From the NCBI GenBank assembly GCA_001692895.1, contig KV748238.1:744001-808000 (forward strand): 64,000 bases of DNA, written 5' to 3'. Made by a program: the position numbers and the translations under genes. This stretch comes from Cenococcum geophilum 1.58. Lineage: Eukaryota > Ascomycota > Dothideomycetes > Gloniales > Gloniaceae. Positions 54,600 to 64,000 of the stretch are shown in pieces. How positions within the stretch are numbered: the first letter of the stretch is position 1; each line of letters starts with the position of its first letter. Under the pieces are notes generated by a model. The model had not been told where the DNA came from. It was given only the letters and a program-made list of their open reading frames with translations, and ran no database searches.

Positions 54600-57500
54600 G
54601 CCGTCTTTAGCAGAATAGTTAATAGGCTAATACTTAAATCCTAATTAATACAGGAGCTAGCGGCATAGGATTTATTAACAAGATCTTTGCGTAAGATAAT
54701 GGTTTTACCCTAACCCCCCTCGACCGGCATATTAATGTATTTGGATTTAATGGCAAATGTACTGTCTTAGGCCGTATTACCTATATAGTATTCCTAAGAC
54801 TCCAATACCTAAACCATAAAGAATTAATTAAACTTTTTATTACCACCTTAGGTCACTTAGTAATCCTTAGACAACCCTAGATGAAGCTATATAAGGTAAC
54901 TATTAATTAGGACAACCTTAAGCTTCTATTTACCGCCTCCCGTTACAAGCAGAAGTGCCTTATAACTCACTACTTAGACCCAGAACTAAAATCTAAAAAA
55001 TTCACCAGAATCCACTAGTTTAAAATTTCCACGACTATCTACCCCACGCCTAAAAAATCTACCAGATTCCACTAACCCAGGAATTTCACCAAATTCCACC
55101 GACGTAAGATTTCTACCGATATTTATTAAGGATCTAAAAATTCCACTAAACCCCACAAATAGACCCTAAGTACTACACCGCCCTAAGCTAAGTAGAAGCT
55201 TAAGCTTAATACACGAAAATACCAGAAGGACTGGTATTCTACTATAAAAAGGATTCTTAAAGAACCCGAACCTAAATCTAATACTAACTCTGTACCCAAT
55301 ACCGAACCTAAACCTAAGTAAGAAACTACAAGTAATCCGAGCAAGCTCGGCACCCTAAATATCCGCATAATTGGAGCTACCCCGTTAGCGCAACTTGCTA
55401 AGAAACCCGAGCATATAATCTTCGCTGTTACGATAGCCGATATTAAGAAGGCCTTAGCACTAAAGAAGTATACTAACCCTGCTATAAAGGTACCAATAGA
55501 GTATTATTACCGCCTAGGTGCGTTCTTATAAAAGGAAGCTAATAAGCTACTAGAACACCGACTATACAACTATAAGATTATACTTAAAGAAGGAAAGCAG
55601 CCTGGATTTAGACCCTTATACAGAATGTCTTAAAATGAACTTTAAGTGCTATAAAAGTATTTAGACAAGAACCTAAGCAAAGGATTTATTAGAGCAAGCT
55701 CGTCGCCTATAGCCGCACTAGTGATCTTCATTAAGAAACCTAGCGGCGGTCTATACTTCTATATAGACTACTAAGCTCTTAACGCCATTACCGTCAAGAA
55801 CTAATATCCAATCCCGTTAATATAAGAGACGCTAAACCAACTAAGTAAGGCTCGTTACTACACGAAGCTTAATATTATCTCTACATTTAACCGTCTCCGT
55901 ATTGCAAAAGGGGATAAATAGCTTACTGCATTTCGTACCTAATATAGATTATTTAAATACTTAGTAATACCCTTTAGCCTCGCAAACGCTCCAAGCTTGT
56001 TTTAACATTATATAAATAATACCCTGCGCCCCTACCTAGACATCTTCTATACTGCTTATATTAACGACATCCTGATATATAGTAATAACCTAACCAAATA
56101 TTAGAAATACGTTAACCTTATCCTATAAGCCCTGCACGGAGCTAGTCTATAATTAGATGTAGATAAATATAAGTTCTATAAAACGGAAGTCCTATACCTT
56201 AAACTCCTTATTTCTATAAACGGTATATAAATGGACCTAAAGAAAGTTAAAGTAATTATAAACTAGCAAGAACCCGAGAACGTTAAGGACGTAAGAGCCT
56301 TTATAGGATTTGCTAATTTCTACCAATAGTTTATTAATAACTTCTCCACCCTAGTTTTACCCCTTATAGCCTTAACCCAAAAGGATAAAGTCTTTATCTT
56401 TAATAAGGAATGTAAGAAGACCTTTACCTATCTAAAGGTTATGTTTACTACTACGCCTGTACTCTAACACTTTAACCTAAACTAAATAAGTGTTATAGAA
56501 GCCGACTTATCTAACTACGTTACTAGAGGCATCCTGTCTTAATATAACGAGGATGGAGTATTACACCCCGTAGTATACTTCTTAAAATGACTAAGCCTAG
56601 CTAAATACAACTACGAGATCTACGATAAGGAATTGTTAGCTATTATTAGATATTTTAAATAATGGCGACCTAAACTAGAAGGCGCTAAATTTCCAATTAA
56701 GGTCCTTAGCGACTATAAAAACCTACAGTACTTTACGACCACAAAACAGCTAAGTTATTATTAGGCCCGCTAGTTAGAATATCTGTCTCGTTTCTAATTC
56801 TTAATTATATACTGCCTAGGCGTCTAAGGTTAGAAGCCTAATACCCTAACCTAACGCTCGCAAGACGCGCCAGCCCTAGAAGAAGTGCGCTCTTACCAAA
56901 ATTAGACCCTACTTCGCCCTAAACTATTTAACCCTCCTACTAAAGATCTTATGGTACTTGTCCTTAAAATAACTAATTAATTAATTAAATAGATTATAGT
57001 TAACAAATACCCAAATAACGAGTTTATCTAAGAGACGCTTAAGTTAATACAAGATAGCATCAGACGCTTTAAAAAGATTTCTCTAAGTAAATATAAAGCC
57101 CGTGGAAACCGCTTATATTACTAAAACCGTCTAGTTATCCCTAATTATAATAAGCTTAAGCTTAAACTCCTTAAACACATATATAATCTACCTGTCGCCG
57201 GCCACCCGGGCCAAAGAAAGACCCTAGAACTACTCTAATAGGAGTATTATTAGCCGAACATGCATAATATAACACAAAGGTACGTCTTTAGCTGCTATAT
57301 CTATCGACGAGCTAAAGCTTCGCATAAGACGTATAATGGCCTTTTAAAGCCACTGCCTGTTCCAGACCGAAGATAAAAGAATATCTTAATTAACTTTGTT
57401 ATTAATCTCCCCGTAAGTAAAGGCTGCATAAATATTATAGTAGTTGTAGACCAACTGTCCAAAATAAGATACTTAATCGCGTGCCCTAATATATTAACAC

Positions 57501-58480
57501 CTGCCGTTGCCTAACTATTCCTAAATCATATATAGAAACTCTATAGACTCCCTAAAACAATTATCTCTAATAGAGGTAGCCAGTTTATCTCTGTATTCTA
57601 GGAAGAACTAACTATCTAACTCCGCATTAAAGCACTATTATCTACGGTATACTACCTAAAAACGGATAATTAAATGGAATGTGTAAATGCTATAATGGAA
57701 CAGTATATCCGGATATATACATTATACTTATAAGATAACTAGATTAACTGGCTTGTATTCGCTAAGTTTACAGTAAATAATTCCGTCTTAGAAACTATAA
57801 AGGTCTCCCCGTTCCTGGCTAACTACGGCTAGTATCCACAAATGGGCTTTAAACCCTTTAGTAACGTTCCTTGTTCCGCTTACTAAGCCTTATAAGTCGC
57901 AGAAGCAAACAAATTTATAGAAAAGATAGAGGAACTACAATAGTTCCTTACTAACAAAATAATATGGGCCCAATCTGTCTATAAAGCTGTAGCGAATAAG
58001 AAATAAACCCCAGCACCGGCCTACTAAGTTAGTGACTTTATCTGGCTAGATATAAGAAATCTAAACACAAAATAACCTGCTAAGAAACTTAATTGGAAGA
58101 ACGCTGGTCCTTATAAGGTTAAGAAGGTCGTCTCCTCTTACTCCTACCGATTGAAGCTCCCTAATACAGTTAAAATCCACCCCGTATTCTATACGTTAGT
58201 CCTTTATCCTACTGCCCCCATATTAGACGCCCTGCCTGGATAGATATAGGACCCTCCCCTACTAGTCAAAGTGGATGGTGAGAACGAGTACTTTATTAAA
58301 AGAATTAATAATATTAAGTACGACAAACGGAAACGCTAATATATATATCTTATAAAATGGAGAGGCTTTACCGAGTCCTTATAGGAACCTATTAACTCTA
58401 TAGGACTTATATAAGCTATAGAAGACTTTCACGAACTCTACCTAGAACTACTATAGCCCTATCTCGTAAAAGCTTGAGTT
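54600..58480 (+). pseudogene. Gypsy D2 pol relic (protease, RT, RNase H, integrase, chromodomain)
   Basis: Protease ILINTGASGIGFINKIF at about 54637-54690, with the catalytic Asp of D(S/T)G read as Asn. Reverse transcriptase at about 55690-56480 ([13 protein letters not shown], FRTxYRLFKYLVIPFSL, AYINDILIYSNN: first Asp lost, second kept). RNase H at about 56490-56800. Integrase at about 57190-58110 (AGHPGQRKTLELL, LINFVINLPVSKGCINIIVVV, TIISNRGSQF). Chromodomain at about 58270-58430 (VDGENEYFIKRINNIKYDKRK, YLIKWRGFTE). The chromodomain fits elements that target heterochromatin. Confidence 0.8.
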
Positions 58481-58494
58481 TAAAGGGGGGGTAC

Positions 58495-58874
58495 TGTTAC
58501 GGGACACCCCCGTGACACCTTATATATATCTACCTGTTTTTACCAACTTAGCAATTAGAGACCAACTATAAAATGGCAATCTAACGGCAATTTAACGGCA
58601 ATCTACGGCATTCTACTATATTCTGCCAAGTTCCACCAAATTCTGCTAAGTTCTACTAAATTCTGCCAAGTTCTGCCAGGACTACGACCTGAACCCTATT
58701 CTGCCCCATATATATATTAACTAAGCAACTAAGTCAACGATATATGCCCTTTCTTCCTGATTTCCTACCTTCTCTCCTTACGTAACGTCTTGACCTTATC
58801 ACACAGTTTATGTACATAGCTTAATAATATCTACTTCGTTATATATTATCACCACTTATGCTCACTCTGTGACA
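58495..58874 (+). repeat. Gypsy D2 3' LTR
   Basis: tgttacgggacaccccc...actctgtgaca, preceded by the polypurine tract aaaggggggg and followed by CTTAG. Confidence 0.85.
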
Positions 58875-58879
58875 CTTAG

Positions 58880-61447
58880 GTTAAAAGTATAACGTCCTTA
58901 ATTAATATACGGCTCTAAGAGCCTATAATAAAAAGCAGAGTATTAATAAATAGTTAAATAGCTGGCGGAACGTCTATAAGCTTATAGAGTAATTAAAGCT
59001 ACCAGATATATAGGGATTTAGGCCACACTATGATTTTGTTTAAGCTATTAAGCCTATCTCTTCTAGCTTCGCAGGAGCTCTAAAAGTAGACCTTATTTAT
59101 AAGAAACGGAAGGGCGAAGATGCACTATCTATTATCGAACTAATTAAGGAATTTAAGGAGTACTACCGTATGCAGTAAGTAGTATCCTCTACTACCCCTA
59201 CTAATAGCTCCGTATTTGTAACCCTTTAAAATAATTCTAATTCTAATTTAGATTTTAATAGCAATTCTAATTCTAACGGTAATTTTAATTCCAATTTAAG
59301 ATGGAACAAAAAATGCATATACGGCCTTGTATATTAATTTAACAACTGCTACTATATTGCTAAGAAGAAGCGCCTATAAGGATAGAAGCTAAACCTAGAC
59401 GTCTAAAAGGAAGTAGAAGAAAAGATCTTATTTACGCCTTAGATTAAACGTATAGTTAATTATATCTAAAAAGGAGGATAGAAAGCAAAAAAGGACGCAG
59501 AATCTACAATTAATTTTAACTTTAAAACCCCACCTTCTATAATACCGACTAGCTATATTACCGTGTTTAGTACTAGTTAAATTCTATTTAAACTCTAGAA
59601 TACCTAGATACTCAACCCTAGTATAAATACCCATGTCTATAATAATAAAGAAGACTTTACCTTCTTATACCTAGCAGTAGAAGATAACTACCTAATTACT
59701 GGCGGAAATTTTAAAAAGATTTAAGCTTACGGAATAGTAACTATTACTATTAATACACCTACTAGGAAGTTAAAAATGAAGCTATCTTATGTAGCATTAG
59801 CACCTACCTTTTTTATAAATATTGTAGCACTTTTAAGAGCTACTGATAATGATATCCATTTCAACTTAGGACGAAACTTACTATACTGTCTAGTAACTGG
59901 CGAAACAGTATACTATGCGAAACGACTAGGGGGCCATTAGGCACTAATGCACAGACAGCCTACCCTAGATTTAATAACTTAATCAACCTTCTTAATAAGA
60001 AAACATTAACTAAGTAGAATGGCTTGTAAACTAGTTGGAGCTATAGCTATAAAATAGTACAAAATACTTGGCCATGTAGGACCTGACGATATTAAGTAGC
60101 TTCTTAAGTACGTCAATAGCGCAGAGCTTAAAAAGCTAATTGACGAACGAGTACCGCTTAAAGTTAAATGTGAAGTTTGCTTATTAGCAAAGCACATATA
60201 GTAGATCTCTTAAAGACAAGAATATAAATATCCAGCTACTCGACCATTTACACGGCTAGCGTTTAATATTATTAACTTTAGAGTACCTAGATATAACGGC
60301 GATAGATATATTATATATTTCTATTATATATATTCCAAATTAAATTTTATGTTTACCTCTAGGAATAAGAATAAAGCTACTATTCTACTATCCAAAAAAC
60401 TTACCGTTTAATTAAAATACGATTTTACTAAAATGTTATCTTTTTTTGGAGCGATAATAAATAAGCTTTTAAACAGATAGGAAACACCTTATAGATATAG
60501 TGCGCAGATAAAGGCATTACTTTTAAATGCCGAGCCCTGTATACAGAAGAATAAAATAGCGGAGCTAAATAATCTAGATAAACCCTTATAGAGTAATTAA
60601 GGGCTATATAGCTGGAAGTATCCTTACCCCCATCTTTAGGATTAGAAGCCTTCCTTACTGCTAGCTACGCACTTAACTAAACCCCAAATGAGCAACTAGG
60701 ATAGAAAACTCCGTACAAGATCGCCTACAGCAAGATGCCATTACTTACCTATATGCACGTATATGGCTGCAAGACCTATACGCTGGACAAATGAGTTAAA
60801 AAGGGAGATAAGCTAGGTCCCTATACATTAATTAGATACCTAGTTAGCTACAATTTAACTAATATCCATTAAATCTAGATTCTAAGTCTTTATAAAGTCA
60901 TTTAAACTAAAGATATTATATTTAACGAGACCTCGTTCTATAACCCTAAGGGTTAAGATATTAACTACCTGCTAAAGAAAGCATTAAAAGACACCCTCTA
61001 GATAATTAGTCTACTAAAACCTCTCCATAAGGATAAATCTAAGGATAAATCTATCCTATATAGACCTACCTTAAATATAGATTAAATGACTATACCTAAA
61101 TTAAACGATTCGGCAGAGCCTCGTATAAAGGATATTAAATAATTACTAACTCCTAGCAGAATGGTATTTTTAGATTTACCAGAAAAAAATACCTCACTAT
61201 AAGGACTTTAAGACGATATTATAGATATAATTAAAGAAAGTCCTAACTAACTAAGCAGTTTACTAGAACTGCCTAATTAAGTAACTAATATAGCTCTACG
61301 AGCTAATAAAGTCTTAGCTAAACCTTCTGTCGACCTTATCCTACTAAAAGGATTAAAAAGAATTTAACGTTAAGCGTATTCGACAGTACTAGCCAATCTA
61401 TTTACCCTATTTAGTTACTATGCTGGATTTGCTATAGGACTAGTATA
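58880..61447 (+). pseudogene. Copia 2 gag 3' part, protease and integrase relic
   Basis: Collinear with 30523-33055. Readable blocks: nucleocapsid CIYGLVYxFNNCYYI (about 59314, degraded), protease NTHVYNNKEDFTF (about 59628), integrase ALMHRQPTLDLIT (59942) and GHVGPDDIK (60071), KCEVCLLAKH (60168) and YMHVYGCKTYTLD (60750-60790). A 30-bp Asn-rich repeat (attctaattctaa) expands gag at 59232-59290. Ends abruptly. Confidence 0.7.
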
Positions 61448-61825
61448 GTGGTGTAATTTAGCCCCCTGGATTTAATATCTAGATTAGGCGTAGCTTTAGA
61501 AGAGCCTAGGCCTTCTATAGTTATATAGGTTAGTCTAGAGCCCTTAGAGTCTTTAATAACTCTAGCGACACTAATAGATATACAATTTTCCTTTAATATA
61601 CTCTTTTCTTTCTCTTTTTATTGCTTAATTTTAACTAATAGTGATTAATCGACAGACTAACCGACCGACTAATAAATAGCACTAAGACTTTCCTATCTTA
61701 GAGAGGTCGTACCCTCCCATATATTTTATAGCATTCTATATAGGAATAACGGTAAGCCCTTTAAATTAGAAGTCTAGTGCTCTATAAATAGAAGACGTAT
61801 AGAAACGATCTAGAACTGCGATAGA
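61448..61825. other. Unassigned segment between copia 2 and gypsy A3
   Basis: 378 bp that interrupts the copia 2 match. It contains pyrimidine-rich ttctttctctttttattgc (61607) and cgacagactaaccgaccgac (61650), which resembles the leader of copia (29981-30001). No frame recognised. Confidence 0.35.
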
Positions 61826-62248
61826 TATAACAGAACCTTATAGCAGGAACTACGATAGGCTCGTTAATAGGCTAGGTATATAGGTGATGTAAATTAAAGT
61901 TAACAACGTAATAATAACTAGTGGAGTAGTTGCCTAATAGATTAACTCTAATTATATTCTAAGAATTACTATAAGGAAGGAACTATCTAGGTAGGGACTA
62001 AGGGTCCTTAAATACACAACTATACTCCTAGGAAATCCTTCTTATACGTAATATACGTATTATACGTATTATACGTATGTTTCCTTTATATACTATATAT
62101 ACTACGTATAACGTTATATAACCTTAGTTACCATTCCTTATTATATAGCTTTATCGGCTCTATTCTAAACTATACTTATATTAACTAACTAGCTTCTTCT
62201 AACTCCTCTCCTAGTAGTTATAATATCGTACTTAAAGCATCCGTAACA
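61826..62248 (-). repeat. Gypsy A LTR 5
   Basis: tataacagaacc...gcatccgtaaca, 423 bp. It carries an extra gtattatacgtattatacgta repeat around 62055-62078. Confidence 0.85.
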
Positions 62249-64000
62249 CTATCTCCCTCCTTTTTATTTTTATCCTTAAAGATTCCTAATATCTCTAAGT
62301 TGTTTACTAGAGGTATAATATCTATCTAATTAATTTAGTTAATATTGTTACTTATTATACCTAAGGCTCCTTCTTCTTTATAAGCGCAACGTTGTACTCG
62401 TACTATTGCTGCGATATTATCTCTAGGTAAAATTATACTATCTCTATATTCTTATTATGTAAAAGAGGGATTAGTTTATATTACGTTAGCAAGTCCATCC
62501 TTTTAATAACCGTCCTCTTGCTTATAGTACACTAAAGCGAATATTTATTTATCCTACGATGTTTACTCTGTCTCTAATACTAAATATATATAACCTATTA
62601 TCCTTAATAGTCGTTTAGTTCCCTAATTAATTTATTTTAGGGTCTTATATTTAATCTACTACTACGCGGCTAAATAGTAAACTGTTTTAGGCTCTTATTA
62701 AGTTAAAACGTTTTTATAATGTGGAGTAAAAGGCTCTTAAAGCCCATATTGCGGCGTCTACTCAGTTACTCCGTCTTAAAAAGGGTTATAAAAAGGTTTG
62801 TTTTAAGAAGTAGAAGCTTATAAAATAGAGTTTATAAGAACTTAGTAATAAGAAAATAAACTCTTTTCCGGCCAAAAAGGAAACAGATCTAAGTAGTTTA
62901 GTAACTACTCTTCTTAGGTCCCCCTTAAGTGACTTATTTTTTAGTAATTCTTCTTTATTAATACTGCCTAACCTAATTTCTTCTAATACTCCTATACCTT
63001 TCCTATAGCGTTCTTTAGATTTTCTAGTAGCTTTTAGGTAGTCTTATTATAGCCTATCTACTTTACTTTATACTATGTTTTATTGTTAATATCCTTATAG
63101 CTAATAATCTTTAAAACTTACTATTTATCTTCTTCTCGTCCTCTATACATGTTTACTTTATAAACTAGTAGCTTAATATTTCCGTATACTAGCTCTAGTA
63201 TTGTAATATACTATATATAGTAGATTTTTATTTTAGCTAGTAGGTTTAACTTAAATATAACCAGTAAAATCCTCTAAATAATTTTAAAAGGTCTTAGTCT
63301 AACATAGTTTAACTTCTTACTTAGTTGTTAACTCTTAAAATTTTTATATAGTAGCCATACTTTATCTCCCTCCTTAAGATCTAGTCCCTTAAATCTCCTA
63401 GCATTATAGTACTTTTTTATTCTTTCTTATACTACCTTTATTAATTCTATAAGGTCTATATAAAGATTTATTAACGTCTTTATTCTTTCTTTAGCTATGC
63501 TACTTATCTTCTTTACTTATTATAGTAATAATAATATCCTTAGCTTATATCCGTAATTTGCCTTAAATAGTAATATACCTATCCCTTCTTATAGCGTTAT
63601 ATTATATATAAACTATATAACTAGTAATAATAATACCTAATTATTCTGTGCGTAATTAATATAGTATTTTAGATACTGTTTTAGTGTCTAGTTTAATCTT
63701 TCTATTTAACTATCTATTTATAGATAATATACGGTAGAAGTTACTACTCTAACTTCTTATTTTGCTAAGAATACCTCTTAGAATACTGCTATAAATTTTA
63801 AATCTCTATCTAATATAATCTTACTTAGTACTCTATATTTTATAAATACTTCCTTAATATAAATTCTAGCGACATCTTCTACTAATATCTCTTCTATATA
63901 TGCTATAAAGTATCCCCACTTTATAAGCTTATCTACTATTACTAAAATTACGTTATAATCTTATTTAGTAATAAGATCTTTTAACTTTAATAACTTAATA
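62249..64000 (-). pseudogene. Gypsy A pol C-terminal (integrase) relic, copy 3
   Basis: Minus-strand integrase and C-terminal region equivalent to 3787-5550 of the outer element. The TIR minisatellite insertion found at 5933 in the outer copy falls beyond the window here. RIP-degraded. Confidence 0.7.

Larger units (their letters stand above)
52889..58874 (+). mobile_element. Gypsy D copy 2, complete
   Basis: 5986 bp with two 380-bp LTRs and CTTAG on both sides (52884-52888, 58875-58879). The empty site is seen in copia 1 near 30518. Less RIPed than copy 1: many CpA/TpG remain in the LTRs, and coding motifs are easier to read, but stops are still frequent. Confidence 0.9.
51037..61447 (+). 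mobile_element. Copia 2, 3'-truncated and carrying three insertions
   Basis: Same family as 29613-35082. 5' LTR 51037-51261, leader, gag 52318-52888 and 58880-59600, protease and integrase 59600-60960, ending at 61447 in the pre-RT region (the match to 33051 stops at ggactagta). Insertions: LINE fragment 51499-52309, MITE 52652-52798, gypsy D2 52889-58874. Reverse transcriptase, RNase H and 3' LTR are lost. RIP is weak in the LTR and moderate in the coding part. Confidence 0.85.
61826..64000 (-). mobile_element. Gypsy A copy 3, running off the window
   Basis: 3' LTR at 61826-62248, then minus-strand pol collinear with 3787-5550. The polypurine tract is at 62249-62260. Cut by the window end. 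Confidence 0.8.

Overview
The window reads as a repeat-dominated block of a filamentous ascomycete (Pezizomycotina-type) genome. This rests on four things: LTR retrotransposons of the Ty1/copia and Ty3/gypsy types; a GIY-YIG gene with a 50-bp GTAAGT...AG intron; an intron-containing tRNA gene; and, above all, mutation of nearly every retrotransposon in the manner of repeat-induced point mutation (RIP). CpA/TpG are scarce, TpA is in large excess, and frames are broken mainly by TAG/TAA where CAG/CAA/TGG are expected. No species can be named from the sequence alone.

Layout. 1-1868 is the 3' end of a chromodomain gypsy element (family C). 2165-3220 is the 3' end of a copia element. An old LTR (A', minus strand) is cut into three pieces (3233-3361, 29520-29612, 35083-35260) by two later insertions. 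The first is a 26-kb nest at 3362-29519: an outer gypsy A (minus strand) holds a TA-flanked, minisatellite-bearing TIR element (5933-8544) and, with TCTAG duplication, a second copy of the same gypsy family (10617-26284). That copy is itself split by a plus-strand chromodomain gypsy B (11114-18843, AATAT duplication). The second insertion is a full-length copia at 29613-35082 (CTATA duplication).

35279-41171 is the only stretch with largely normal base composition. It holds an LTR carrying a young solo LTR (35307-35554, ATAGT duplication), a two-exon GIY-YIG gene broken by one nonsense codon, a three-deep nest of terminal-inverted-repeat elements (37948-39290), an intron-containing tRNA with anticodon CGT, and a Tc1/mariner element with its TIRs.

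41644-47506 is gypsy D copy 1 (ATAGC duplication), followed by a LINE ORF1 relic and a second minisatellite-bearing element (49341-50689). A pogo/Fot-like transposon (50690 on) is inserted in that element's minisatellite. A copia copy is inserted inside the pogo gene at 51037 and has itself received a LINE ORF1 fragment, a 147-bp MITE and a complete gypsy D (52889-58874, CTTAG duplication). The window ends in a third gypsy A copy (61826-64000).

There is no operon or pathway here. Functional content is limited to the tRNA, the damaged GIY-YIG gene and transposon proteins. The most unusual material is the pair of composite elements at 5933-8544 and 49341-50689, which share an ordered series of different tandem repeats around a conserved ~130-bp core. 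Coordinates of degraded reading frames are approximate because they were read by eye through stop codons and indels.
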